A stretch of DNA of 33,895 nucleotides from Syntrophobacteraceae bacterium. Lineage in GTDB: Bacteria; Desulfobacterota; Syntrophobacteria; Syntrophobacterales; Syntrophobacteraceae. Both the position numbers and the translations under genes were made by a program. The stretch spans positions 1 to 33,895 of the forward strand of contig JARLHP010000143.1 of assembly GCA_031292195.1 (NCBI GenBank). Direction: 5' to 3'. Under the pieces are notes generated by a model that saw nothing but the letters and a program-made list of their open reading frames with translations, searched no databases and was not told the DNA's origin. Positions 8,587 through 16,622 of this stretch are shown piece by piece. How positions within the stretch are numbered: the stretch's first letter is position 1; the number at the start of each line of letters is the position of its first letter.

Positions 8587-9378
8587 ATGCAAGCAAACAG
8601 AAGGTGGATCGGCGCCATGCTGGGCCTTCTCATGGTTTTTTGCACGGCGGCCGTCTCCAGAGCGCAATCGGCAGCCACAGCGAAAAAGCCTGACCCAACG
8701 GCAGTACTGCGGCAAATGTGTGACTACCTGAAATCACTCCAAGAGTTTTCCTTTCACGCCGATGTGGCCGACGACCAGGTTTACCTCGGCGGAAAGAAAC
8801 TCCAGTACGGCATCGAGATGGAAACGTACGTGAAGCGGCCCGACATGGTTCGCGTCAATGCCGTGGGAGACCTGGTGAACAAGGAGTTTTTTTTACACGG
8901 CAAGACCCTCACCCTGTATGACAAGGACAAAGATGTCTACGCCGCCATGCCAGTTCCCGCGAACATTGAAGACGCGCTTGCCAAAGCCAACAGAGACTAC
9001 GGTCTGCGGGTGGCCTTGACCGACCTGGCCAGCCCTCAGCTTTGGGAGCATGTCTCCGGCAAAATACAGCACTCGCTTTATGTCGGCCTGCACAATGTGC
9101 GGGGCGTCTACTGCCATCACCTGGCTTTCGATGGCAAAGACGTCGGAATCCAGGTCTGGGTCGATTCCGGGCGCAAGCCGTTGCCGCTAAAAATAGTCTT
9201 AGTCCACAAGACACTGCAGGGCGAACCACAATGGACGGCGTATCTGAGCTGGAAAACAGCTCCGCGCCTGTCTGATGCTCTGTTCAAATTTACCACGCCC
9301 GCAGGGGTCAAGAAGATAAAGTTCGATCGGGTAAAGCAACCAGTTGCTCCCGAGAATAAGAAAGGAGAGAAGTCATGA
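8587..9378 (+). CDS. Exported DUF2092-type protein
   Basis: This 263-residue protein has a signal peptide (hydrophobic core then SRAQS). The mature domain (LRQMCDYLKSLQEFSFHADV, later VYAAMPVP and QVWVDSGRKPLPLKIV) looks like the LolA/LolB-like fold of DUF2092 periplasmic proteins, which are uncharacterised relatives of lipoprotein carriers. GAGGAGGG lies 7 bp before the ATG, an excellent ribosome-binding site. The stop overlaps the start of the next gene (ATGA), so the two are translationally coupled. The pairing suggests that this protein handles or protects the Gly-rich partner outside the cytoplasm, but that is inference. Confidence 0.8.
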   Translation: MQANRRWIGAMLGLLMVFCTAAVSRAQSAATAKKPDPTAVLRQMCDYLKSLQEFSFHADVADDQVYLGGKKLQYGIEMETYVKRPDMVRVNAVGDLVNKEFFLHGKTLTLYDKDKDVYAAMPVPANIEDALAKANRDYGLRVALTDLASPQLWEHVSGKIQHSLYVGLHNVRGVYCHHLAFDGKDVGIQVWVDSGRKPLPLKIVLVHKTLQGEPQWTAYLSWKTAPRLSDALFKFTTPAGVKKIKFDRVKQPVAPENKKGEKS

Positions 9379-9950
9379 AACGCTCTGATTTCAAGTTCCT
9401 TCTTACGGTTGTTCTCACCGTGGCCGTGGTGGCGTTGCCTGTCAGCCTCGTCTCGAAGGCCGAGGCCAGGGGGTTTGGGGGGTTCCACGGCGGCGGCGGG
9501 TTCGGGGGTTTCCATGGCGGTGGCGGGTTTAGCGGCGGCAGTTTCCGTGGGGGCAGCACGCAGCACAGCTTCGGGTCCACGAGCCACGAGAACGCCTGGG
9601 GCGGCAGCACGTCCCACACAGCCGGGGAGGGAACCTCTCATAGCAATGCCTATGGTGGCGGCACGTCCCACGCGTATGGTGGGGGGACCACTCATACCAA
9701 CGCCTATGGAGGCAGCACGTCCGGCGCCTACGGTGGGGGCGCCTATCATACCAACGCCTATGGCGGCGGCGGTTATTACCACGGCGGCACCGTAAATGTG
9801 AATCAGGGTTGGGGCGCCTATACGGGAAGTGGTTTGGGCGCCGCGGCAGCCGGAGCCGCGGTCGGCGCCGCGGCTGGCGCAGCCGCGAGCAGCGCTAGCT
9901 ATCAACCCTGCTTTCAGGGAGCTGAGGTTGTCTACTGCTCAAATAATTAG
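9375..9950 (+). CDS. Exported Gly/Ser/Thr/His-rich repeat protein
   Basis: This 191-residue protein has a signal peptide (LLTVVLTVAVVALPVSLVSKAEA) and then low-complexity sequence. First come two GFGGFHGGGG copies, then five or six degenerate repeats of the type TSH-x-NAYGGG/TTHTNAYGGS at about residues 60-135. A Gly/Ala-rich hydrophobic stretch GAAAAGAAVGAAAGAAA near 155-175 could cross a membrane. The tail (SYQPCFQGAEVVYC) has two Cys. The ATG overlaps the DUF2092 stop codon, and AAGGAGAG lies just upstream. Histidines within the repeats could bind metal. The function is unknown; a surface or envelope protein is the simplest reading. A good terminator follows about 40 bp after the stop. Confidence 0.75.
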   Translation: MKRSDFKFLLTVVLTVAVVALPVSLVSKAEARGFGGFHGGGGFGGFHGGGGFSGGSFRGGSTQHSFGSTSHENAWGGSTSHTAGEGTSHSNAYGGGTSHAYGGGTTHTNAYGGSTSGAYGGGAYHTNAYGGGGYYHGGTVNVNQGWGAYTGSGLGAAAAGAAVGAAAGAAASSASYQPCFQGAEVVYCSNN

Positions 9951-9988
9951 CGACAGCCCTGCCACCCAATTTCATATAAGCGGCGCCG

Positions 9989-10011
9989 CCCCGTTTTTAG
10001 ACGGGGTTTTA
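9989..10011 (+). terminator. Rho-independent terminator after the Gly-rich protein gene
   Basis: CCCCGT and ACGGGG form a perfect 6-bp stem with a 6-base loop, followed directly by TTTTAT. It lies about 40 bp downstream of the stop codon at 9950, in the right orientation for the DUF2092/Gly-rich pair. Confidence 0.75.
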
Positions 10012-10072
10012 TCGAGAACGAAACTTCAGAGAGCACCTCACCCCGGCAGCAGGCGGTGGTACCCGCCCCCGG

Positions 10073-10110
10073 CCGATCTGCCCGCCGGCGCAGCCCGCCG
10101 GGCAGATCGG
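10073..10110. repeat. 12-bp inverted repeat, REP-like hairpin
   Basis: CCGATCTGCCCG (10073-10084) and CGGGCAGATCGG (10099-10110) are perfect inverted arms with a 14-base GC-rich loop that can pair partly. A second small hairpin, GCGGCG-ACA-CGCCGC, follows at 10128-10142. There is no T-run. It lies between the forward terminator and the 3' end of the reverse-strand kinase gene. Confidence 0.5.
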
Positions 10111-10154
10111 GGCTTGGCCATCTGTCAGCGGCGACACGCCGCCGCCCTTCGGGG

Positions 10155-10224
10155 CAAAAACGGGTGCATTGAGATTCTCACTTGTCTAATTTTTCAGCGC
10201 CATGTTCATACCTGTCTGCAAATC
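10155..10224 (-). repeat. Copy 2 of the ~70-bp repeat, overlapping the kinase gene 3' end
   Basis: This is the counterpart of 4441-4509 in the same orientation. Here the shared codons encode the last residues of the kinase (DLQTGMNMALKN, then TAG), and the shared part continues about 30 bases beyond the stop. Confidence 0.75.
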
Positions 10225-11085
10225 GTTTCGGTGGAGTAAGGGTAAGAACAGTTTGAAGCATGTCCCGCGACCCGGAAGGCCCTCGACGGCGATTGCCCCC
10301 TTGGCCGTCCGCAAAAGCCCGAGCACCACGGCAAGCCCCAGACCACGCCCCGTAAACCGGGTGGAAAAGAATGGATCGAAAATATTGTCCAACAGCTCCG
10401 GTTCGATACCGCAGCCCGTATCGGCGATCGTGATACGCGCGTACTCTTCAGCCCCCGTTTCCCAGTCCGGAGGGAAGAGCTTCCCCTCCTTGATATCGAG
10501 TCCGGGAACGGTGTCAATGGCCAGGGAAATTTCTCCTTCCCGCTCCCCGATGGCTTCTCCGGCGTTTTCGATCAAATTAGTGATAATCCGGGTCAGGTGG
10601 GCGCCATCGGCTTTAACGGCATATCTGCTAAATGGAATCTCGAAATGGAGCCGCACACTTTTGGGCAATGAGGGGCCTAAGCGACCACATGCTTCCCGGA
10701 GGGATTCCACGGGGTCCAAAATATCCGGTTTTCCAGAGGATTGCCCCAGATAGGTGAGCATGAAACGGCTGATTTTGGCAGCCCGCCGGGCGGCATTGGC
10801 GGCCTCCCCGATGCATCCCCGCATCTGCGCCCCGCCCAGCACTTCGTCCATGGCCAGTTCAAGGTTTCCGATCACCACATACAGCAAGTTATTAAAGTTG
10901 TGCGCGATGGCCCCGGCCATTCTGCCCAGGCTCTCCGCCTTCTGAACCTGCAGAAGGCGCTGTTCGTACTTCAAGCGCTCTTCTTCCGCCCGCTTTCGGG
11001 CCGTAACATCGACGCAGATCCCTATTACGCCGGCTATCTTACCGGAAAGAGAAAAGAAAGGGCATTTGCTGGTGGAAAACCACAC
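10186..11085 (-). CDS. Sensor histidine kinase, N-terminally truncated (half PAS, HisKA, HATPase)
   Basis: Starting at GTG, this 299-residue product begins in the last third of a PAS domain (KVWFSTSKCPFF, then GVIGICVDVTARKRAEEE). A HisKA-type dimerisation helix follows with phosphoacceptor His62 in AIAHNFNN. The HATPase part has its N-box (LIENAGEAI), G1 box (DTGCGIEPE) and F/G2 boxes (DPFFSTRFTGRGLGL). The coding frame extends upstream (YWRGPGTEAGGNK) only to a TAA at about 11160, so the front half of the PAS and any input domain are missing. The last 15 residues resemble a receiver-domain end rather than a kinase end, as if a kinase-receiver hybrid had lost its middle. No cognate regulator is adjacent. 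The gene may be decaying, though its catalytic core is intact. Confidence 0.72.
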   Translation of the reverse strand: MWFSTSKCPFFSLSGKIAGVIGICVDVTARKRAEEERLKYEQRLLQVQKAESLGRMAGAIAHNFNNLLYVVIGNLELAMDEVLGGAQMRGCIGEAANAARRAAKISRFMLTYLGQSSGKPDILDPVESLREACGRLGPSLPKSVRLHFEIPFSRYAVKADGAHLTRIITNLIENAGEAIGEREGEISLAIDTVPGLDIKEGKLFPPDWETGAEEYARITIADTGCGIEPELLDNIFDPFFSTRFTGRGLGLAVVLGLLRTAKGAIAVEGLPGRGTCFKLFLPLLHRNDLQTGMNMALKN

Positions 11086-11538
11086 TTTGTTGCCCCCGGC
11101 CTCCGTTCCCGGCCCACGCCAGTATGGCGGTGATGCGTTTCGAACCCGATTTCCGAGCTGTTAGCGACAGTAGAAGAGAGAATACGAGGGAGGCACAACC
11201 CAGGAAAAAGAAAGCCGTCTTCATATCGATCATGACAAACGCCTTTAACTGCGAAACTGTAAAAGCCTGCTGACGCCCTGGACCCCGGATTGAAGAAGGC
11301 AAACGGGGTTTACGGGGCGGGCTCTGTCGGTGGCCGTGCCTGAAGCGCGTCGGCGCATCCAACCGGTTTGAGCGGCTTGCGGTTAGCCGGATACCACCGG
11401 ATTTACCGATAGCATCCGGCCAATTTAAAATACATCAAATACGGGGAGGTGTCTCCAGGCGGCACAGCGTAGTCTACTTGTTTCTTAGCCTCTGTGGCCT
11501 CTACCGTCTCTGCGGTGGATTTCTTTATGTTTTTAGCG
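11086..11538. other. Intergenic stretch with kinase N-terminal debris and a small 9-mer repeat
   Basis: On the reverse strand at about 11160-11240, a short frame encodes MIDMKTAFFFLGCASLVF and a further LLLSL, a membrane helix such as opens many sensor kinases. It is out of frame with the PAS half at 11086-11160, consistent with an internal deletion in the kinase gene. At 11489-11515 there are three degenerate 9-mers (CCTCTGTGG, CCTCTACCG, TCTCTGCGG). No other gene is supported. Confidence 0.5.
11489..11515. repeat. Three degenerate 9-bp tandem units
   Basis: The units CCTCTGTGG, CCTCTACCG and TCTCTGCGG follow each other without gaps. On the reverse strand this reads CCGCAGAGACGGTAGAGG, a GCAGAG-type low-complexity motif I know as an intergenic element in several bacterial genomes. 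It lies about 25 bp beyond the stop of the acyl-CoA dehydrogenase gene. Confidence 0.45.
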
Positions 11539-12672
11539 TTACAACGTACGACCGATGGTCATGATTTCCGCTTCTTTCGTCCCTTCGTAGAGTTCCAGAA
11601 TTTTGGCGTCCCGGTACCATTTCTGGACCGGGTACTCTTCGATGTATCCGTACCCGCCGTGAATCTCCACCGCGTTGTTGGCGCAAAAGACCGCGGTCTG
11701 ACCACTGAAGTACTTGGCCATTGCCGCAAGGTGGTAATCGGGGCGTCCGACATCGATCAGCCAGGCCGATTTGTAAACCAGCCCCCTCAGGGCCTCGATC
11801 ATGACCGCCATCTCGGTCAGTTTCTTCTGGGTGAGCTGGTAGGAGTTAAGAGGAGCGCCGAAGGCGGTCCTTTCTTTGGCGTACTTCACACTGGCGTTAA
11901 GACAGGCCTCGCTCAAGCCCAAACCCTGGGCGGCCACCATCACGCGCGTAGTGTCGAAAAAGTGCATCAATTGCTTGAAGCCTCGGCCCTCCACTCCCAC
12001 CAGGTTGGCCCGGGGAACCCGCACGTCCTCGAAGGCAATTTCGGCGGTATCAGAGCTCCGGATCCCCATTTTCCCTTTGATTTTATTTCTGGAGATCCCC
12101 GCGGCGGATGCGGGGACAACGATCAGGCTGAAGCTGTTATGTTTTTTTTCCTCCGGATTGGTGACGCACTGGACCACCATGAAGTCGCACAAGGTCCCAT
12201 TGGTAATGAACATCTTGTTGCCATTGATCACATAATCGCTTCGGTCCTTAACCGCCCGGGTCCGGTATCCGGCCACGTCGGTACCGGCGTTTGGCTCGGT
12301 GAAAGCCCCCGCGCAGACCTTCTCTCCCGAGCAGATGGCCGGCAGATAGGTCTTCTTCTGCTCTTCGGTACCGAACTGGAAGATGCACTCGCTGCCAAAG
12401 GTCGCGGCCACGACATTCAAAGCTATCCCCATATCGACTTTGGAAAACTCCTCCATGATGAGTGCATTTCCCATGACGCCCACCCCCGCCCCGCCGTATT
12501 CCTCCGGGATCCAGGCCCCCACCAGGCCGTACCGAGCGGCCAGGCGGCGGATCTCGGGCGTGTAGGTCTCGTTCCTGTCGCATTCCATGGAGACGGGAGT
12601 GAATTCGGCCACCGCGAACTTGTAAGCGGTATCCTTCAACATTCTTTGCTCTTCGCTCAGATCGAAGTCCAT
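11539..12672 (-). CDS. Acyl-CoA dehydrogenase (FAD-dependent)
   Basis: This 377-residue protein has the family's full length and order of motifs: N-terminal helical domain (LSEEQRMLKDTAYKFA), then the flavin-binding beta domain with AFTEPNAGTD and YVINGNKMFITNG, then the C-terminal helical domain (ERTAFGAPL, IHGGYGYIEEYPVQKWYRDAKI). It ends with LYEGTKEAE, whose Glu is the usual catalytic base position. It introduces the alpha-beta double bond into acyl-CoA and passes electrons to ETF. The frame is open further upstream, but ATG 12672 begins the conserved sequence (MDFDLSEEQ) and has AAGGGGAA before it. It starts 19 bp after the thiolase stop, in the same operon. Confidence 0.93.
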   Translation of the reverse strand: MDFDLSEEQRMLKDTAYKFAVAEFTPVSMECDRNETYTPEIRRLAARYGLVGAWIPEEYGGAGVGVMGNALIMEEFSKVDMGIALNVVAATFGSECIFQFGTEEQKKTYLPAICSGEKVCAGAFTEPNAGTDVAGYRTRAVKDRSDYVINGNKMFITNGTLCDFMVVQCVTNPEEKKHNSFSLIVVPASAAGISRNKIKGKMGIRSSDTAEIAFEDVRVPRANLVGVEGRGFKQLMHFFDTTRVMVAAQGLGLSEACLNASVKYAKERTAFGAPLNSYQLTQKKLTEMAVMIEALRGLVYKSAWLIDVGRPDYHLAAMAKYFSGQTAVFCANNAVEIHGGYGYIEEYPVQKWYRDAKILELYEGTKEAEIMTIGRTL

Positions 12673-12691
12673 TTTTCGTTCCCCTTTTTTC

Positions 12692-13864
12692 CTATGCTCT
12701 TTCCAGAATGGTTGCCGGCGCCATTCCCCCTCCGGTACAGAGTGAAACGAGCGCATATCGGGCGGCGCGCCGGCGCAGTTCGTAGATGGCGGTCACGCTC
12801 AACCGGCAGCCGGAGTTGCCCACCGGGTGACCGAGGGCGAGCGCTCCCCCGTTAACATTGAGTTTGTCAAAATCCGCATGGAGTTCCTTTGCCCAGGCCA
12901 GGGGGATGGGCGCAAAGGCCTCATTGATCTCGAACAGATCGATGTCCTCCATCTTCAAACCCGCCTTGCGCAACACCTTCGGGACGGCATAGATGGGGCC
13001 GGTCAGCATGAGGTGCGGATCGGAGCCCACCACGGCGTTGGCCGCCACCCGGACGAGCGGCTCGATTTTAAGCTCTTTCATCCGGGCCTCGCTCATCAGC
13101 ACCACAGCCGAGGCCCCATCGGTGATGGTGCTCGATATCCCGGCCGTGATCCACCGCGTACCGGGCAGGACCTTCAGCGCTCCAAGCGATTCGCGGGTGG
13201 TTTCGGACCGGATGGTTTCATCGGTATCCCTGATGATTTCATTTCCATCCCGGTCGAGACCTTTCATGGCCAGAATCTCTTTTTTAAAATATCCCTCGAC
13301 GGTAGCCCGATGCGCCTTCCCATGGCTGGCCACGGCGAAATCCCGGCATTGCTCGGCAGTAATACCCCACTTGTCCGCTATTTCCTGGGCCGAAACAATC
13401 TGGTTCCAGTCGCCGTATTTGTCCGTGTAGAACCGACCAAAGGGATTTCCCATGGGGGCGCCGGTAAACAGGGTCCCGTTCAGGTCGCTAGCCAAGGTGT
13501 ATTTCGACATGAGTTCACAGCCAGAGGCAATCACCACGTCCATGGTTCCCGAGGCGATCAGCCCATGCGCCAGCTGGATTGCGGTAAGGCTGCTCCCGCA
13601 CTGACGATTGACCGAAACACCCGGCACGCCCTCAGGCAGTCGGGAGGCCAGAACGCCCATGCGAGCCAGATCCGCGCCCTGCTCTCCCACCTGATAGACC
13701 GTACCGCAAATGACATCCTCCACCACGGCGGGGTCCAGATCGATCCTGCCAACGGCTTCATCCAGGACCGCTCCCAGCAACTCCGGCGCGGTCCAGTTCC
13801 TCAAATAGCCTTTCTGCCTGCCCACAGGAGTTCTTACAGCGCTTACAATGAATACACCGTTCAT
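12692..13864 (-). CDS. Thiolase (acetyl-CoA acyltransferase)
   Basis: This 390-residue protein, the usual thiolase length, has nucleophile Cys89 in VNRQCGSSL, the NEAFA motif near residue 315, GGALALGHPVGNSGCR near 340 (catalytic His) and the terminal CTGGGMAPATI containing the second catalytic Cys. It cleaves 3-ketoacyl-CoA with CoA, or runs the reverse condensation. Its place between acyl-CoA synthetase and acyl-CoA dehydrogenase genes suggests fatty-acid degradation. The hydratase and 3-hydroxyacyl-CoA dehydrogenase for a full cycle are not in this window. The ATG start agrees with the family N-terminus (MNGVFIVSAVRTPVG). Confidence 0.93.
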   Translation of the reverse strand: MNGVFIVSAVRTPVGRQKGYLRNWTAPELLGAVLDEAVGRIDLDPAVVEDVICGTVYQVGEQGADLARMGVLASRLPEGVPGVSVNRQCGSSLTAIQLAHGLIASGTMDVVIASGCELMSKYTLASDLNGTLFTGAPMGNPFGRFYTDKYGDWNQIVSAQEIADKWGITAEQCRDFAVASHGKAHRATVEGYFKKEILAMKGLDRDGNEIIRDTDETIRSETTRESLGALKVLPGTRWITAGISSTITDGASAVVLMSEARMKELKIEPLVRVAANAVVGSDPHLMLTGPIYAVPKVLRKAGLKMEDIDLFEINEAFAPIPLAWAKELHADFDKLNVNGGALALGHPVGNSGCRLSVTAIYELRRRAARYALVSLCTGGGMAPATILERA

Positions 13865-13918
13865 TCCGTTGCCTCCAAAAGTCGAAGTAGCGCGCTTTCT
13901 CCGGAGACCGACCCCTTC

Positions 13919-15574
13919 TCAATCGGAGAAGAGCTTACCGAAATCGGCTCGCAGGCTGCGTTTGAGAAGTTTGCCGGTGGGAGATTTGGGCAAAGCCTCC
14001 ACAAAAATGACCTTCTTGGGCACTTTGTAGGGCGCCAGGTGTTTCTTGCACAGCTCCACCAGATCGGCTTCCGGAATGGTCTCGCCTTTTCGGGGTGCTA
14101 CCACCGCCACCACCGCTTCGACCCACTTGGGGTGGTTTACGCCCACCACGGCCACTTCCTCCACACGCTTATCCAGATAAATGGCGTCTTCGACCTCCCG
14201 GGTGGAAACGTTTTCGCCCCCGGTCTTGATCATGTCTTTCTTTCGATCCACCACGGTGATGTAGCGCTCATCGTCCATTACGCCGATATCGCCGGAATGG
14301 AACCAGCCGCCGGCCATGGTTTCTTCGGTTTTTTCGGGACTTTTGAAATACATCATCATGGCGTGAGGACCCCGGCCGCAGATTTCACCGGGAACGCCGG
14401 GGACGGTAACGGTTTCGACCATGTTGTCTTCGAGCCTGGTTTCCATGTGGAGGCTGCCCATGCCGGCAGATCCCGGCTTGGTGAAAGCGTCTTTGGCTTT
14501 TAGCAGCGTGTGCAGCGGAGAGAGTTCCGTTTGTCCGTAGAGATTGGCGAATTTGGCTTCGGGAAGCCGCTCCAGCATCTCCCGCAGGATTTCCATCGGC
14601 ATGATGGAGGCCCCGTAGTAGCATTTCTTAAGACTCGACAGGTCGTGGCGCCCGAACTCGGGATGCCGCAACATGCCTATCCAGACCGTGGGGGGAGCAA
14701 AAAACATGGTGGCACGGTAGCGAGCGATGTTTTCGAGAATTTTTCCGATATCGGGGGTCATCAAAATATTGGTCCCCCCCACCCAGAAAATGGGGTTCAT
14801 GAAAACGTCGCGTTGCGCACAATGGTAGATGGGAAGGGCATTTATAGATATATCCGACTCTTCGAAACCGCCATCGATGATGATGGACATGTATTGGGCA
14901 ATGAGGGCTTGATTGCTGTTGACCACGCCCTTGGGTAGCGACTCGGTACCGCTGGTGTAGGTCATCTGGCACGGCTCTTCGATGCGCAGCAAAGCCTCCG
15001 GTTCGGTCGCCGGGAAGGGCCTGTACCAGGTTTCGAAATCTTTGAACCGGCCGTCGGGGGCTCTTTCGCCCGCCATGTCGTCGGACCAGACCAGATGTTT
15101 GACTGTGGGCATATCCGAGAGCACATCGCTGGTAAGGCCGTAGAGGGCGTCTTCGATGATGAAAACCTTGCTCTCGGAGTGATTGATGCAATAGGCGACG
15201 TCTTTTCCCCTGAGAAGATAATTGATGGCCAGGTATACGGCGCCGATCTTACAGCAGGCAATCCAGGTGAGAACGTGGTGCGGGGTGTTGTGAGCCAGAA
15301 TGGCCACCCGATCGTATTTTTGAACCCCGAGGTCTCGAAGAGCGTGCGCCACCCGATTGCTTTCGGCTTCCAGTTCCGCGTAGGTGAGCGTGCGGTCCTT
15401 GTAGATGAGCGCCGGTTTGTCGGGATATCGGTAGCTCGACCGGCGGATCATGTCGGCAATGACCCATCGGTTGACCCGGTTGTAGCGTGTCATCAGAAAT
15501 TCGATGCTTTCCTGGTCGATCGAGGAGTAGAAATCTGTTTCTTCCGGCGTTAAAGGGCTGAAGGAAAACGACAT
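13919..15574 (-). CDS. Acyl-CoA synthetase (AMP-forming, ANL superfamily)
   Basis: This 551-residue protein shows the adenylate-forming motifs in order: the phosphate loop YTSGTESLPKGV, A5 YGQTE, A7 FHSGDIG, A8 DRKKDMIKTGGENVS, and the C-terminal catalytic Lys in SPTGKLLKR. It activates a carboxylic acid, probably a fatty or aromatic acid, to acyl-AMP and then acyl-CoA. ATG 15574 is preceded by AGGAGG at ideal spacing and is preferred over the in-frame start 45 bases upstream. It is followed at 54 bp by the thiolase gene. Together with the TetR gene upstream this forms a probable regulated operon. Confidence 0.93.
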   Translation of the reverse strand: MSFSFSPLTPEETDFYSSIDQESIEFLMTRYNRVNRWVIADMIRRSSYRYPDKPALIYKDRTLTYAELEAESNRVAHALRDLGVQKYDRVAILAHNTPHHVLTWIACCKIGAVYLAINYLLRGKDVAYCINHSESKVFIIEDALYGLTSDVLSDMPTVKHLVWSDDMAGERAPDGRFKDFETWYRPFPATEPEALLRIEEPCQMTYTSGTESLPKGVVNSNQALIAQYMSIIIDGGFEESDISINALPIYHCAQRDVFMNPIFWVGGTNILMTPDIGKILENIARYRATMFFAPPTVWIGMLRHPEFGRHDLSSLKKCYYGASIMPMEILREMLERLPEAKFANLYGQTELSPLHTLLKAKDAFTKPGSAGMGSLHMETRLEDNMVETVTVPGVPGEICGRGPHAMMMYFKSPEKTEETMAGGWFHSGDIGVMDDERYITVVDRKKDMIKTGGENVSTREVEDAIYLDKRVEEVAVVGVNHPKWVEAVVAVVAPRKGETIPEADLVELCKKHLAPYKVPKKVIFVEALPKSPTGKLLKRSLRADFGKLFSD

Positions 15575-15619
15575 GGGGAGCCTCCTGTGCTCTTTAATGT
15601 TCGTAGCAATCACCATCAT

Positions 15620-15634
15620 CCCCGCACGGCGGGG
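15620..15634. terminator. GC hairpin between the TetR and acyl-CoA synthetase genes
   Basis: CCCCGC-ACG-GCGGGG is a perfect 6-bp stem followed on the forward strand by ATAAA. It lies about 45 bp upstream of the synthetase start. It has no T-run in the reverse (transcribed) direction, so it may be an attenuating or processing hairpin rather than a terminator. Confidence 0.3.
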
Positions 15635-15671
15635 ATAAAGACCCGAAATGCTTATTTGCCAAAAAGATACC

Positions 15672-16262
15672 TCACCACTTGACCATCATGCTCAAATAGG
15701 CATCGGCAAGATCTTCTATGCCGATCTCTTCTTCTCTTAGCAGTCCCTGTATGGCCACGCCTTGAACCGAACCCAGGAAAGCGATGGCCGCCGCGCGAGG
15801 ATTCTTGATACCGGGATGATTGCCCAGGCTGCGGGCAAAGCTGTCCATAAATACCTCATAGACTTCCTTCAGTCGCTTCTCGATGGGATGGTTGCTTCCG
15901 GCGAATTCGGTGGCCAGCGCCGCCAAACAAATGGTGGCTTCAGGACTGCGCTGGTAGTGATCCCGCATCAGCACCATAACCGCCTCCACCACCCGGTAAG
16001 AACCGGTCTGCGCCTGGTCGGCCACATCGGAATAGGCCTTGAGGCCACGGGCAAGCCACTCCACCACGGCCTCCAGAATGGCTTCCTTGCTGGGGAAGTA
16101 GTGAAAGATGGCCCCGGAGGTCTGGCCGATGGCCTGCGCCAGTTCGGAAATGGTGGTCCGGTGATAGCCCTGGCGCGAAAACAGCTTTACCGCTGCCCGC
16201 AGGATCTTGAGGCGTGCCTCCACGGATTGCGAATCGTTTTTTCGGTTTCTGGATCGTCCCAT
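15672..16262 (-). CDS. TetR/AcrR family transcriptional regulator
   Basis: This 196-residue protein has an N-terminal TetR helix-turn-helix (ILRAAVKLFSRQGYHRTTI, ELAQAIGQTSGAIFHYFPSKEAIL) at about residues 18-65 and a helical ligand/dimerisation domain after it. It is the first gene ahead of the acyl-CoA synthetase, thiolase and dehydrogenase genes and probably represses them and itself in response to acyl-CoA. The start codon lies inside an 11-bp-arm inverted repeat and has no Shine-Dalgarno sequence in front. It may therefore be translated from a leaderless or very short leader transcript. Confidence 0.88.
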   Translation of the reverse strand: MGRSRNRKNDSQSVEARLKILRAAVKLFSRQGYHRTTISELAQAIGQTSGAIFHYFPSKEAILEAVVEWLARGLKAYSDVADQAQTGSYRVVEAVMVLMRDHYQRSPEATICLAALATEFAGSNHPIEKRLKEVYEVFMDSFARSLGNHPGIKNPRAAAIAFLGSVQGVAIQGLLREEEIGIEDLADAYLSMMVKW

Positions 16263-16295
16263 AGTAGATACTACATACTACGTAGTATCTACTAT
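16261..16295. promoter_or_regulatory. Long palindromic operator overlapping the TetR start codon
   Basis: ATAGTAGATAC (16261-16271) and GTATCTACTAT (16285-16295) are perfect 11-bp inverted arms around a 13-bp centre. The centre itself contributes to a smaller palindrome, ACTACGTAGT (16277-16286). The size and the position at the start of a TetR gene fit an autoregulatory operator, possibly with two nested binding sites. Confidence 0.7.
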
Positions 16296-16371
16296 TGCAA
16301 ATCCAATCACCCGCCACACCCCTTAAAAAGGGGCCCCTAATTCCCCAATTCCCCACCCCCCGGATCCCTGC

Positions 16372-16377
16372 TATAAT
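16372..16377 (+). promoter_or_regulatory. Possible -10 element for the small gene at 16422
   Basis: A perfect TATAAT lies about 45 bp upstream of the ATG. No good TTGACA-like -35 hexamer is visible at 16-18 bp, so this is a weak call. Confidence 0.3.
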
Positions 16378-16421
16378 CCACTGCGGGACCGAGACTTGAA
16401 ACTTATTTCGGAGGCTAAAGC

Positions 16422-16619
16422 ATGACTACCGTAATGCCGGAAGGCGAAGCACTGCGCAAGGCTGTAAAATGGATCTCCGCGGAGATCGGGGAGCACCCGG
16501 ACAAGTCCATACCAAAATTGGTAAATGAGGCTGTGGCCAGATTCGACCTCTCGCCCCTGGACACCGAATTTCTGATGTCCTTTTATAAAAAGGGGGGAAG
16601 TTCAGCTCGGGCCAGTTGA
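16422..16619 (+). CDS. Small conserved protein of unknown function (65 aa)
   Basis: This short, charged product (LRKAVKWISAEIGEHP, LVNEAVARFDLSPLDTEFL) has no signal peptide or membrane helix. GGAGG stands 7 bp before the ATG. I recall similar 60-70-residue proteins with ALRKAVKWISE...LSPxDxEFL in other deltaproteobacteria, with no known role. It lies alone between the divergent TetR gene and the convergent kdsD gene. The last residues (GGSSARAS) are low complexity. Confidence 0.75.
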   Translation: MTTVMPEGEALRKAVKWISAEIGEHPDKSIPKLVNEAVARFDLSPLDTEFLMSFYKKGGSSARAS

Positions 16620-16622
16620 TCA

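Noticed and set aside
11494..12855. Forward open frame of 453 codons opposite the acyl-CoA dehydrogenase gene
   Set aside because: Antisense shadow of a high-confidence gene; no domain or ribosome-binding site.
12827..14503. Long forward open frame of 558 codons opposite the thiolase and acyl-CoA synthetase genes
   Set aside because: It lies antisense to two well-recognised genes, its composition is rich in His/Gly/Gln as expected for a reverse shadow, and it resembles no family.
15615..15645. Sequence resembling a single type I-E CRISPR repeat (CCCCGC-x3-GCGGGGATAAA)
   Set aside because: Only one copy, no regular array or spacers, and no cas genes in the window; a simple GC hairpin explains it.
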